Shown piece by piece: positions 1 through 8,320 of a DNA stretch of 33,302 nucleotides. Position 1 is the first letter of the stretch. Each line of letters opens with the position of its first letter. The notes beneath the pieces were generated by a model, which was not told the origin of the DNA, made no database searches, and worked only from the letters and a program-made list of their open reading frames with translations. This DNA comes from Acidimicrobiia bacterium (GTDB lineage Bacteria; Actinomycetota; Acidimicrobiia; Spongiisociales; ZC4RG35). The position numbers and the translations under genes are program-made. Location of the stretch: the NCBI GenBank assembly GCA_009837815.1, contig VXSV01000153.1:1-33302 (forward strand), given 5' to 3'.

Positions 1-421
1 CTACCGCACCCATCAGCACCCCGAACGACAGGCCGCTGGTTCCGAGTCCCGCCATCACCCCCAGGTAAAGCACCAGCCCCCCCGACGTTTGGAGTGTGGA
101 GACGGTTACCAGTGAGCCGCCATACAGGAGAGAGCAGACCAGGAGCACCCGCCGGTGGTCGTACCGGTCAGCCAGGTATCCGGCGACCGGCAGCCCCATC
201 AAAAAGCTCAGCGCCGCCACCGCCAGGCTGAACGGCTCCCTCCCTGGTCCAAGGTCTTCGGAGACGGCAAGCAGGAACACCCCCAGGGACTGGCGGATCC
301 CCATGGACAAAAGACCGATTACCGCCCCTGCCAGAACTATCGCCCAGGGAACCTGCGCCGGGGAGGGACGCCTCAGCTTGTCATCGGAGGTGTCGGGCCC
401 CTCGGAAGGGTTCGCGGTCAC
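1..421 (-). CDS. MFS transporter, N-terminal part (cut by window edge)
   Basis: Partial gene: 140 codons read from a GTG at 421 to the left edge of the window, with no stop reached. The protein begins with a short hydrophilic stretch, then a membrane segment (VPWAIVLAGAVIGLL), then the segment SLGVFLLAVSEDLGPGRE and the loop GYLADRYDHRRVLL, which matches the conserved MFS loop between helices 2 and 3 (G-x-L-a-D-r-x-g-r-R). It is a close paralogue of the neighbouring transporter, aligning without gaps over the visible part. The GTG lies 4 nt beyond the stop of that neighbour, so the two are probably co-transcribed and translationally coupled. The substrate cannot be told from the sequence; the family exports or imports small organic solutes across the inner membrane. 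Confidence 0.8.
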   Translation of the reverse strand, partial: MTANPSEGPDTSDDKLRRPSPAQVPWAIVLAGAVIGLLSMGIRQSLGVFLLAVSEDLGPGREPFSLAVAALSFLMGLPVAGYLADRYDHRRVLLVCSLLYGGSLVTVSTLQTSGGLVLYLGVMAGLGTSGLSFGVLMGAV

Positions 422-425
422 CCGG

Positions 426-1685
426 TCACGTCTTCCCGCCCGCCACCGCCGGGGAGGCCAGGATGGCCTTCCGCTGGTCCTGGATGGGAAGGTGGACGAT
501 CACTGCCGCCGCGGCCAGGCCGATGGCGATCAGCCAGATCGGGACGTAGGAGCCGGTGGCGTCGAACACCCGTCCGCCCAGCCACACCCCCAGGAAGGCC
601 CCCACCTGGTGGGAGAAGAACACCACGCCGAACATGGTGGTCAGGTAGCGGGCCCCCAGCAGGTGGGCAACCGTGGCCGAGGTGAGTGGCACGGTTCCCA
701 GCCACACCACTCCCATCGCAGCGCCGAAAACGATGGCCGTCGCGGGGTTGATCGGCGCCAGCAGCAGAGCGATCATCAAAAGCCCCCGGATGCCGTACAG
801 AACGGACAGCAGGGTCCGTTTGCGGTAGCTGTCGCCCAGGCGGCCGAAGAGAGGAGAGCCGAGGATGTTGAAGAGCCCGATCATCGCCAGGGCGATGGAA
901 GCAACCCGGCCGCTGAGCCCTGCGTCGGTCAGGAAGGCGGGAAGGTGGATTGCGATGAAGCTCACGTGAAAGCCGCAAACGAAGAACCCGGAGACCAACA
1001 GCAGGTAGCTCCGGTTGCGACGGGCCCTGCGGAGGGTTTCGACGAACGGCTCGTCGATCGTGTCCTCGCTTCGCGCGCCCTCGCTCCGGCGGCCGGGAAA
1101 AAGGAAGGCCAGTGTTGCTATGAGGGCGGCGGATATCGCTATGACGCCGAAGCTCCATCGCCATCCAATCGCGTCCAGGCCCACCTGGGCGACCGGAACG
1201 GTCAAGAACATCCCTACCGATGCCCCCGCGGTTATCACTCCCAGCACCGACGAACGCCGTTCCACGGGGACCAGCCGGCCCACCGCCCCCATCACCAGAG
1301 CCAGGGACACCCCGCTGAATCCGATGCCTCCCAGGAGTCCTAGAAAAAGCAACAGACCGGCCGCCGAGTTGAGACGGGCCACGCCCACCATGGCTATCCC
1401 GTATATGACCGCCGAACCCAGCAGCACCCGCCGAGGGTCGAACCGGTCGGCCAGGTAGCCGCCGACCGGCAAACCCATGAGCAGGCTGAGGATGGCCACC
1501 GCCAAGCTGTAGGACTCCCGGCCTGATCCCAATTCCTCGGTGACTGCTATCAGGAAGACGCCGAGGGTCTGGCGGGCGCCCATCACCAGGAAGGCGATGG
1601 CGGCCCCCGCCAGTACCACACCCCAGGGGACCGGGATCCTGGAGGAAGGCGGGGCGGTCGGGGGAGATTGCGGGTTCTTGGACAA
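426..1685 (-). CDS. MFS transporter
   Basis: Predicted 12-helix major facilitator superfamily protein of about 419 residues. Visible hallmarks are the first helix (VPWGVVLAGAAIAFLVMG), the helix 2-3 loop GYLADRFDPRRVLLG, and a matching loop in the second half (LFGRLGDSYRKRTLL), as expected for two six-helix repeats. The frame stays open up to 1943, but the extra residues are hydrophilic and low in hydrophobic content. I chose the TTG at 1685 because it gives an N-terminus of the same length as the downstream paralogue; no strong ribosome binding site decides it. The upstream gene is the divergent SLH-VanW gene. Substrate unknown; organic acid or drug-like solutes are typical for the family. 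Confidence 0.8.
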   Translation of the reverse strand: MSKNPQSPPTAPPSSRIPVPWGVVLAGAAIAFLVMGARQTLGVFLIAVTEELGSGRESYSLAVAILSLLMGLPVGGYLADRFDPRRVLLGSAVIYGIAMVGVARLNSAAGLLLFLGLLGGIGFSGVSLALVMGAVGRLVPVERRSSVLGVITAGASVGMFLTVPVAQVGLDAIGWRWSFGVIAISAALIATLAFLFPGRRSEGARSEDTIDEPFVETLRRARRNRSYLLLVSGFFVCGFHVSFIAIHLPAFLTDAGLSGRVASIALAMIGLFNILGSPLFGRLGDSYRKRTLLSVLYGIRGLLMIALLLAPINPATAIVFGAAMGVVWLGTVPLTSATVAHLLGARYLTTMFGVVFFSHQVGAFLGVWLGGRVFDATGSYVPIWLIAIGLAAAAVIVHLPIQDQRKAILASPAVAGGKT

Positions 1686-1836
1686 GGGGGTTCTTCGAAA
1701 GACGGGTGCTGCCCTGATGGTATCCGCATTGCCGGTGGGATTCGATCCAGTCGGGTCCCGAGACGTGTTCGGTCGGAAGGCGGCCTCGAAAGACCTTCCG
1801 CCGCGATGCTCCTCGCTTATTCTCGGGAAAGGCTTG

Positions 1837-3336
1837 GTGACGTCCCGTCTAAGAACTGTCCTGTCTCGTTTGCCCGTCCTTTCTGTAGTCGTGTTGGCGG
1901 CGATGGCTCCTGGGACGACAGCCGCCCCGGCGCCGGTCGCCATCGCCCACTACGACGACAGTGCCGAGGCGGGGGAACACGCCGCCGCGGTCAGAGCCTT
2001 GGCGTCGACGGGCATCTTTTTGGGCACCGATTGCGGCGATGGCAAGTTCTGTCCCGGCGACCCCCTTTCGCGCTGGGTGATGGCGGTCTGGCTCGGGCGA
2101 GTGGCGTTCGGACTGAATCCCTCCCCGGACGGGTCCGGAAGGTTTGTGGATGTGGACGCCGACGCCTGGTGGTCGCCTTTCGTGGACACACTGGCGGAAC
2201 TGGACATCACCCAAGGTTGTCGCCTCCGCCCGGCGCGGTACTGTCCCGACCAGCCGGTCACCCGCGCGCAGATGGCGAGTTTCCTAACCCGGGCCTTTGA
2301 TCTGCCAACCGCAGAGTCGGCCGGTTTCACCGACACGGTCGGCAATGTCCACGCCGGCAACATCGACGCACTGGCGGCCGAACGCATCACCCTCGGGTGC
2401 GCCACCCGCCCGGCGCGGTACTGTCCGGACAGGCCGGTAACCCGGGCGGAGGCGGCCACCTTCCTGGCGCGGGCTGTGAACCTGGTGCCCAGGGCGGAGG
2501 TTGTCCAGGAGGTGGAGCCGATTCGGGAGTTGGAGCGGGCGGGCGACCTTCATCTGGTGTCGCAGTACACCACCTATCACTATTGCTGCTCGGCACGGGT
2601 GACCAACATCCACCTGATCGCCGACCTAGTAGATGGCGCGGTGGTGAACCCCGGTCAGCGGTTCAGTCTCAACCGGCGGGTCGGAAGACGGACCTCGGAA
2701 AAGGGGTTCCTCGAAGCGGGGACCCTAGTGAACGGCACCTTGGTCGCCACTGTGGGAGGGGGAGTCAGCCAGTTCGCCACCACCCTCTATAACGCGGTCT
2801 TCTGGGGCGGCTACCAGGACGTGATCCACATGCCTCATAGTGGCTACTTCTCTCGCTATCCCGAGGGGATAGAGGCAACCATCAACTGGCCGGACATCGA
2901 CCTGATCTTTCGCAACGACTCCTCTTCCGAGGTGCTGATCAGAGCTGAGTACACGGACACATCTCTCACCGTCAAGCTGTTCGGGGACAACAATGGACGG
3001 TCGGTGGCGGGAGAATGGAAGAATGGAGAGGGCCACTTGGAGGTCCTGTTCGAGGGAGGCCCCGAGGCGCGGGTGGTGACAGCCGAGGTCTCCGAGCGTC
3101 TCGACATCGTGGATCCGCCCTCCCCATCGCTGGTTGCGGAACCGGAGATTGCGGTCGGCCACAAAGAGTATGTCCAGGTCGCCCAAGCCGGTTGGACGAC
3201 CCGGGTCATCCGCACCATCCGCCAGGCAGGGGAGGAGACCACCCGGAGATGGAAGATCACCTATGAGCCCCGGCGGGCGATCATCAAGGTAAACCCATGC
3301 ATGCTGGATGGCACCTGTCGGGACCCGTTGGGTTGA
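1837..3336 (+). CDS. Exported S-layer-homology / VanW domain protein
   Basis: About 499 residues. Start GTG at 1837 is preceded by GGGAAAGG (1824-1831) and opens a signal peptide (residues 1-30: basic start, hydrophobic core LPVLSVVVLAAMA, small residues TTAA). Residues 47-215 form three SLH-like repeats; two carry the near-identical phrase RPARYCPD-[QR]-PVTRA, and each repeat has a Cys pair (DCGDGKFC, GCRLRPARYC, GCATRPARYC). Residues 240-385 are a VanW domain with the core GGGVSQFATTLYNAVF at 307-322. The tail (430-480, IAVGHKEYVQVAQAG...) resembles a G5-type beta domain, often found next to VanW. SLH repeats normally anchor proteins to the cell wall, so a wall- or surface-bound protein is likely. 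VanW has no settled biochemical function; nothing here implies vancomycin resistance. Confidence 0.85.
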   Translation: MTSRLRTVLSRLPVLSVVVLAAMAPGTTAAPAPVAIAHYDDSAEAGEHAAAVRALASTGIFLGTDCGDGKFCPGDPLSRWVMAVWLGRVAFGLNPSPDGSGRFVDVDADAWWSPFVDTLAELDITQGCRLRPARYCPDQPVTRAQMASFLTRAFDLPTAESAGFTDTVGNVHAGNIDALAAERITLGCATRPARYCPDRPVTRAEAATFLARAVNLVPRAEVVQEVEPIRELERAGDLHLVSQYTTYHYCCSARVTNIHLIADLVDGAVVNPGQRFSLNRRVGRRTSEKGFLEAGTLVNGTLVATVGGGVSQFATTLYNAVFWGGYQDVIHMPHSGYFSRYPEGIEATINWPDIDLIFRNDSSSEVLIRAEYTDTSLTVKLFGDNNGRSVAGEWKNGEGHLEVLFEGGPEARVVTAEVSERLDIVDPPSPSLVAEPEIAVGHKEYVQVAQAGWTTRVIRTIRQAGEETTRRWKITYEPRRAIIKVNPCMLDGTCRDPLG

Positions 3337-3350
3337 CCTTCCCTCTCCTC

Positions 3351-3373
3351 GGGTCTGGACGCGCTGGAGACCC
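3351..3373. terminator. Possible bidirectional hairpin between convergent genes
   Basis: GGGTCT and AGACCC pair across an 11-nt loop in the 87-nt gap between the convergent SLH-VanW gene and the nitroreductase-like gene. There is no T-tract on either side, so intrinsic termination is uncertain. Confidence 0.3.
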
Positions 3374-3423
3374 CATGTGGCGAGGGTCGTAGGGTCCGCA
3401 GGGGTCGGGGAACTCCGTGGGGC

Positions 3424-3837
3424 TCAGAGGGTGTCCAGAACGATCACTGGTATCTCGCGGGTGGTCTTCTCGTCGTACTCGGCGAAGAATGGGTACTCCC
3501 TCTTCTGGCGGCTCCAGATTCTCTCGCGTTCGGCCCCTTCGGTCACCCGGGCTCGGGAGGGGATGATCTCCCCACCGAGTTCCACGCCGACCTCGGGGTT
3601 GGCCAGCAGGTTGTGGTACCAGTCGGGATTGGTGGGCGAGCCGCCCTTGGAGGCAAAGATGGCGTAGCCTCCCTCGACGTCCTGGTAAAGGAGCGGAGCT
3701 ATTCGCTTGGTCCCGGTCCGGGCGCCGACATGATGGAGCAGCAAGAGCGGCCTGCCCTCGAACTGCCCCGCGCCGATCCCGCCGGCCGCCCGGAATTCCT
3801 CGATCACCTCTTTGTTCCACTTGTTCCAATGGTGCAT
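3424..3837 (-). CDS. Deazaflavin (F420)-dependent nitroreductase family protein
   Basis: 137 residues, the usual length for the DDN-type split-beta-barrel family. Members reduce quinones, nitro compounds or unsaturated ketones with reduced coenzyme F420. The family pattern is clear: the loop GARTGTKR, then EGGYAIFASKGGSPTNPDWY and HNLLANPEV. These segments line the deazaflavin-binding pocket in characterised members. Start ATG at 3837 has GAGGAG nine bases upstream. A second copy lies at 8321-8737, and more than half of the residues are the same. The gene stands between a convergent neighbour and, about 200 bp upstream, the PLP enzyme gene on the same strand. Physiological substrate cannot be read from the sequence. 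Confidence 0.88.
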   Translation of the reverse strand: MHHWNKWNKEVIEEFRAAGGIGAGQFEGRPLLLLHHVGARTGTKRIAPLLYQDVEGGYAIFASKGGSPTNPDWYHNLLANPEVGVELGGEIIPSRARVTEGAERERIWSRQKREYPFFAEYDEKTTREIPVIVLDTL

Positions 3838-4039
3838 TTCCGTTACTCCTCTCCGCCGGTTCTCCTGTCGGATGGGAGGGAGGCTAGGAAGCGTTCCGGG
3901 GTGAGGTCGCCGAGTCGAGGGAAATAACCACGCCAGTGCGGACCCGGAGGCCCCGACGGCGGGGAGATTTCATAGCAAAGTGTGTGGCGGTTCAACAAGG
4001 AAGGCACCCTCGGCGCTCGCTTTTCCTGGTCTGTTGCTT

Positions 4040-5035
4040 TCAGCTCCGATCGACCAGGGCGCCGAAGCCTCCTCCGGTGTGCCAGAAGACGACGTGATCG
4101 TCATCGTCGAATCGGCCGGCGGCGATCTCCTTCCGCAACCCGTAGATTGCCTTCCCGGTGTATGTCGGGTCGAACAAAAGGCCCGTAAGCCGGGTTGCCT
4201 GAGTCTGTACCTCCATCAGTTCCTCGCTGACCTTGGCGTACCCGCCGGTCAGGTATTGGTCGGTGTGCTCCAGCAGCGGTGACGGCATCTCCCCCCCGAA
4301 GGCTTCCACCCCCGACTGCCAGATCGGCCGCACACGCGCCATCAGGGACTCGACCGGCTCCGATATGCAGAGAGCCAAGAGCGGACTCTGGAAGCCGGTC
4401 CGGTCGGCCGCCCAGCCGAAGCCCGACGTGGTGCCGCCCGATGAGCCGGCATGCACCACCGCAGCCACGTCTGCGCCGATCTCTTGGGGGATCTGTTTCA
4501 CCAACTCCCGAAACCCCAGAGACATCCCCCACATCCCCAGCTTGTCGGAAGCGCCCTGGGGGATTACCCACGCCTTGCGGCCCGTAGCGGCCAGGCGGGC
4601 TGCGTCCTCGGCCATGATCTCATCCCGGTGCTCCCAGTCGGCCACCGATATGTAACTGATCGCGGCGCCGGCCAGCATGTCGATGAGCAGGTTCCCGCCG
4701 ACCTTGGCCGGCGCCGCGCCATCCGGGGTGCGGAGCACCAGGCGCACGTCCAAGCCCAACCGGGCACAGGCCAGGGCGGTGGCCCGGCAGTGGTTCGACT
4801 GGTAGGCTCCGCAGGTGATCACTGTGTCGGCGGTGGCCTCAAGAGCCGCCGCCAGGTGAAACTCCAGTTTTCGGACCTTGTTGCCAGACAGGCCGAAACC
4901 GGTCAGGTCGTCGCGCTTCACCCACACATGGGGCCCTCCCCATGCCTCCCTCAATCGGGGGAATCTGTGCAGCGGGGTGGGGGTGAGGGCGAGATCGAGT
5001 TGAGGCAGTGGCTGGCGTAGGGGTGTTTGATCCAT
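4040..5035 (-). CDS. D-cysteine desulfhydrase / ACC deaminase family PLP enzyme
   Basis: 331 residues, normal for the family. PLP-dependent fold-type II enzyme. The cofactor lysine is expected at about residue 53 in LSGNKVRKLE; the next conserved block is CGAYQSNHCRATA, and the C-terminus has DPTYTGKAIYGL and FWHTGGGFGALVD. D-cysteine desulfhydrase splits D-cysteine into pyruvate, sulfide and ammonia; ACC deaminase breaks the plant ethylene precursor into 2-oxobutyrate and ammonia. The tail DP-x-YTGKA with HTGG fits the desulfhydrase branch better to my eye, but the few residues that separate the two activities need a proper alignment. The gene is divergent from pheA. A TATAGT box lies 6 nt before the ATG, so the mRNA may be leaderless. 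Confidence 0.82.
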   Translation of the reverse strand: MDQTPLRQPLPQLDLALTPTPLHRFPRLREAWGGPHVWVKRDDLTGFGLSGNKVRKLEFHLAAALEATADTVITCGAYQSNHCRATALACARLGLDVRLVLRTPDGAAPAKVGGNLLIDMLAGAAISYISVADWEHRDEIMAEDAARLAATGRKAWVIPQGASDKLGMWGMSLGFRELVKQIPQEIGADVAAVVHAGSSGGTTSGFGWAADRTGFQSPLLALCISEPVESLMARVRPIWQSGVEAFGGEMPSPLLEHTDQYLTGGYAKVSEELMEVQTQATRLTGLLFDPTYTGKAIYGLRKEIAAGRFDDDDHVVFWHTGGGFGALVDRS

Positions 5036-5041
5036 CCGCGA

Positions 5042-5047
5042 ACTATA
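5042..5047 (-). promoter_or_regulatory. -10 box (TATAGT) placed for a leaderless transcript
   Basis: On the minus strand TATAGT is followed by 6 nt and then the ATG of the PLP enzyme gene. No ribosome binding site fits in that space. A convincing -35 is not seen. Confidence 0.5.
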
Positions 5048-5204
5048 GGCAAAATACCCCGATGATCACGACGGGGAAGTCGCCAAAATCCCGGCCCCTG
5101 ATTCGGGATCTCTCTCCCAAGGTATGTTGCTGATGCATCGAGTTCGTCATGACAGGACCGGGGTTCGAAGCGTTAACCGCGAAGCCGGGTAGGATTCGCG
5201 TGCC

Positions 5205-6221
5205 GTGATGGCTACTCCTGGTACAAGTTCGCGCTCTTTGGGCTTCCTGGGACCTGCCGGCACCTTCACCGAGGAGGCGCTGGTCACCCGCCAAAGCCTG
5301 GCCGAGATGCGCCGTCAACCGTTCAACTCGATGATGCAGGTACTGAAGGCCGTGGAGTCCGGCAGGGTGGATCTCGGGTTCGTCCCGATCGAGAACATGA
5401 TCGAGGGGGCCGTCACCTCCAGCATCGATGCCCTTGCCTTCGGAACCGGCCTGTTGATCCAGTACGAGGTGACAATGGATGTCCGGCTCACGCTGATGGC
5501 GCTTCCGGGCGCGGATCTCGACGGCGTCAAGTACCTCCGTTCCTACCCCGTGGCTTAGGCCCAGTGCAGTCGGTACCTTATGCGCCGGCTGCCCGACGTC
5601 GTGATGGTTGCGGCGAACTCGACGGCCGCGGCCGCCCGTGAACTGGCCGCCCGGGGGGACTTGGACACGGTGGTGATCGCACCGCAGAGAGCCGCCGACG
5701 TCTACGGCCTGGAGGTGCTGGCGGTGGACATAGAGGACCAGCCCGGCAAAAAGACGCGCTTTCTGCTGGTCGGCCGTGATACCGTTCCGCGACCGACCGG
5801 ACAGGACAAGACGAGCCTGGTCGTGTACCAGCACGCCGACGCACCAGGGTCGCTGGTGGGGAGCCTGGGCGAGTTCGTTGCCAGGTCCATCAACATCACC
5901 AGCCTGCAGAGCCGCCCGACCAAGGCCGGCCTGGGAAGCTACTGCTTCCTCATCGACTGCGAGGGTCACATAATGGACGAACGGTTGGGCGATGCGCTAC
6001 GCAACCTCCAGATGCGCGCGGCCGGGGTCAAGTTCCTCGGTTCCTATCCGGCCGACTCTGTCGACCATGTGCGCGATCCGGCCAACCGGGCAGAGCGCGA
6101 AGATGTGGATGCTTCCTACTTGGACGAGGAGGGATACCTGTTGTTGGCGAGTGTTCCGGACCAGGCGAGCCGTGGCCAAGCCGATGAATGGCTCGCCGAC
6201 GTACGCTCCAGAGTCGTCTGA
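5205..6221 (+). pseudogene. pheA: Prephenate dehydratase with an in-frame TAG at codon 118
   Basis: Prephenate dehydratase makes phenylpyruvate from prephenate in phenylalanine synthesis. The N-terminal part opens with LGFLGPAGTFTEEAL and has FVPIENMIEGAV, both family blocks. At 5556-5558 a TAG interrupts the frame, in the stretch SYPVA-TAG-AQCSRYL, where family members have one ordinary residue. The frame then continues without shift: VVAPQR-like block, the catalytic TRF motif (KTRFLLVGRD), and a C-terminal ACT domain with DAPGSLVGSLGEF and LQSRPTK, the phenylalanine-binding GALV and ESRP-type sites. The total of 338 codons is somewhat longer than usual for the family. Start GTG 5205 or ATG 5208. 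Because everything else is intact, this is a fresh nonsense mutation, a sequencing or assembly error, or readthrough. TAG ends other genes here (nuoH, nuoI, nuoM, betA), so reassignment is unlikely. Confidence 0.85.
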
Positions 6222-6556
6222 TTCGATTTGGGTGACCACCGCGTCAGCCCCACAGCGGAAGTCTTGTCCCTGACTCCTTCAGCCGCAGCCGACGCTGCTG
6301 TGCATCAGGTATGGCGTGGCCTGCGAGATTCCACAACTCTGGTGAGTGGTGTTCAACGGTCAGATGGGCGAGTCCATGCGCAACCGCTGACTCGATGAGG
6401 ACAGGGCCCGGTGTCATCACTCGTGGCTAAGGTTGCCCTGTAGATGTCCTGTGCAGTATGCCCCGAGGGGATGCCGGACGCCTTAGCAAGAGGTTCGGGT
6501 TTGAAGACCCAGTGTGTATTACTTACACCGGAGGCTTTCTCCCGGGGAGCTTGGTT
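6222..6556. other. Intergenic region with small hairpins before the ThDP enzyme gene
   Basis: 335 bp without a supportable gene. Two short perfect hairpins lie near its end: GGGT-TTGAAG-ACCC at 6497-6510 and GTGTA-TTACT-TACAC at 6514-6528, just before the ribosome binding site. They could form a structured mRNA leader, but I do not recognise any known riboswitch. I see no tRNA, and no good -35/-10 pair. Confidence 0.4.
6544..6549 (+). promoter_or_regulatory. Ribosome binding site deciding the start at 6557
   Basis: GGGGAG lies 7 nt before the ATG at 6557. The frame is open further upstream to 6458, but those residues do not fit the family and have no such site, so 6557 is the preferred start. 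Confidence 0.6.
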
Positions 6557-8233
6557 ATGGTGAGAATGACCGGCGGCGAAGCCCTGGTGAGGTCCTTGGT
6601 GATGGAGGGCGTCGACGTGGTGTTCGGGCTTCCGGGCATCCAACTGTACGGAATCGTGGCGGCGCTTCGGGACGAGCCTGCGATCCGGACGATCACGACC
6701 CGGCACGAGCAGGCCACCACGTACATGGCGGACGGGTATGCACGGGCAACGGGAAAGCCGGGGGTGGCATTGGTGGTACCTGGTGCGGGTCTCTACAATG
6801 CTGCTGCCGGCCTGGCTACGGCTTACGCTCGCTGCTCACAGGTGCTGATCATTGCCGGACAGATCCCCCGCGATCAGATCGGGAAGAATCTGGGGGGTGT
6901 TCATGAGATAGCGGATCAGTCCTCGGTGGTGCGGCCGGTGACCAAGTGGCGAACGCTGGTGCTCACTCCCCAAGACATACCGTCGGCGGTCAACGAAGCT
7001 GTCAGGCAGATGCGGACGGGGTGTCCCCGGCCGGTCATGATCGAAATCCCTCCTGATGTGGGAGTGGAGCGTGAGGAGGTGGTGTTGCAACAGCCGGCTT
7101 CCCTTTCGGCGGTTGTGCCCAGCGGGAAACGACTCCAGGAAGCCGCCCGGGCGATAGCTCGATCAAGTCTCCCTCTCATCTATGCGGGCGGCGGCGTGGC
7201 TCGAGCCGACGCGGAAGGCGCGTTGGTCAAGTTGGCCGAAGCCACGAACATCCCGGTCATCACATCCTGTGGCGGGAAGGGAACCATTCCCGACAGCCAT
7301 CCCTTGTCTTACGGTTCGTGTGTCAGCCCCAGGGGGGAAAGACATGAGATGAACCAACTCTATGAGGTAATGCAGTCCGCCGACTTGGTGATCGGCGTGG
7401 GGACGCGCTTTTCTCTGGGGAATCCCGCCGGAGAGTCGTCCACTCTCATAAACATCAACATCGACGAACGGGAACTGACGAGGCTCCAATCCAACACCAT
7501 CCCCCTGCACGGCGACGCTCGGGTGACTATCGAGGCCCTGCTCCCCCTCCTCGACGAAGCCGGGGCAGGAGACCGACCGTCACCTGCAGAAGCCGTGACA
7601 GCCGCGCGGCGCTTGATTGCCCACTACGACATCCAGGACCGCGAACCCCAGTACCCGATCCTGCAGTTGATCCGCGACATTATCCCCGACGATGCCTTCG
7701 TGGTCTGGGGAATCACCCAGTTCGGCTATTACGCCCGCACCCACTTCCAGGTGAATCAGCCCAAGACCTACATAGATTCGGGTTACTCCTTCAACCTCGG
7801 TTACGCATTCCCGACCGCCCTGGGCGTCAAAGTGGGGCAACCCGACCGTCCGGTGGTGTGCATCATCGGGGACGGCGGGTTCATGTTCAACTCGTCCGAG
7901 CTCTCCACTGCAATGAAGTACGGCATCAACCTGACGACCGTGGTGTTCAGGAACGATTCCTTCGGCAATGTGGCCCGGGACCTCGACGAGTTCTTCGACG
8001 GAACCTACGAAACCGACTTGCACAACCCGGACTTTGTGGGGTTCGCCGAGTCATTCGGGGCAGTCGGTCTGAGGGCGGAAGATCCTTCCGACCTGAGCAG
8101 GCTGATCCCCCTGGCGCTCGAACACCCCGCTCCGGTGATCATCGACGTGCCCGTCAAAAACATGCCACTGCCCAGGGCCAAGGCCCTCCAGCACATCCCC
8201 TCCTTAGCCTGGTCCGTACCCGAAAGAGCCTGA
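6557..8233 (+). CDS. Thiamine-diphosphate enzyme, acetolactate synthase large-subunit-like
   Basis: 558 residues with the three-domain layout of the acetolactate synthase/pyruvate oxidase family. The N-terminal ThDP domain has FGLPGIQLYG and the activating glutamate (about residue 51) in TTRHEQATTYMADGYARATG. The middle domain begins near residue 185. The C-terminal domain has the ThDP-Mg motif GDGGFMFNSSEL (from about residue 438), ending in the conserved Asn of VVFRNDSFGN. No small regulatory subunit gene (ilvH/ilvN) or ilvC is adjacent, so a branched-chain biosynthetic role is not supported by context. The family also includes sulfoacetaldehyde acetyltransferase, 2-oxoacid decarboxylases and benzoylformate decarboxylase. 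The exact reaction remains open. Confidence 0.8.
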   Translation: MVRMTGGEALVRSLVMEGVDVVFGLPGIQLYGIVAALRDEPAIRTITTRHEQATTYMADGYARATGKPGVALVVPGAGLYNAAAGLATAYARCSQVLIIAGQIPRDQIGKNLGGVHEIADQSSVVRPVTKWRTLVLTPQDIPSAVNEAVRQMRTGCPRPVMIEIPPDVGVEREEVVLQQPASLSAVVPSGKRLQEAARAIARSSLPLIYAGGGVARADAEGALVKLAEATNIPVITSCGGKGTIPDSHPLSYGSCVSPRGERHEMNQLYEVMQSADLVIGVGTRFSLGNPAGESSTLININIDERELTRLQSNTIPLHGDARVTIEALLPLLDEAGAGDRPSPAEAVTAARRLIAHYDIQDREPQYPILQLIRDIIPDDAFVVWGITQFGYYARTHFQVNQPKTYIDSGYSFNLGYAFPTALGVKVGQPDRPVVCIIGDGGFMFNSSELSTAMKYGINLTTVVFRNDSFGNVARDLDEFFDGTYETDLHNPDFVGFAESFGAVGLRAEDPSDLSRLIPLALEHPAPVIIDVPVKNMPLPRAKALQHIPSLAWSVPERA

Positions 8234-8320
8234 ACTCACCGACATTCCAGAGCGTACGTCAGCAACCTCACCCTTCCGAGCCTACGACGGGTGTTGCCCC
8301 CGCACCGCGGCGGGGCGTTT

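Noticed and set aside
96-1343. 415-codon plus-strand frame opposite the MFS genes
   Set aside because: Antisense shadow of the two transporters, low-complexity composition, no recognisable domain.
1540-1836. Upstream extension of the SLH-VanW frame by 99 codons
   Set aside because: It overlaps the divergent transporter gene, and the GTG at 1837 gives a proper signal peptide with a ribosome binding site.
1837-3336. VanW domain as a vancomycin-resistance gene
   Set aside because: The domain is widespread in susceptible bacteria, and no vanHAX-type ligase or sensor genes are nearby.
5556-5558. TAG in pheA as evidence of amber codon reassignment or pyrrolysine
   Set aside because: TAG is the genuine stop of nuoH, nuoI, nuoM, betA and the phosphodiesterase, and no pyl genes or special structure are visible near the site.
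5043-5969. 308-codon minus-strand frame opposite pheA
   Set aside because: Antisense shadow; the plus strand carries clear prephenate dehydratase motifs on both sides of the TAG.
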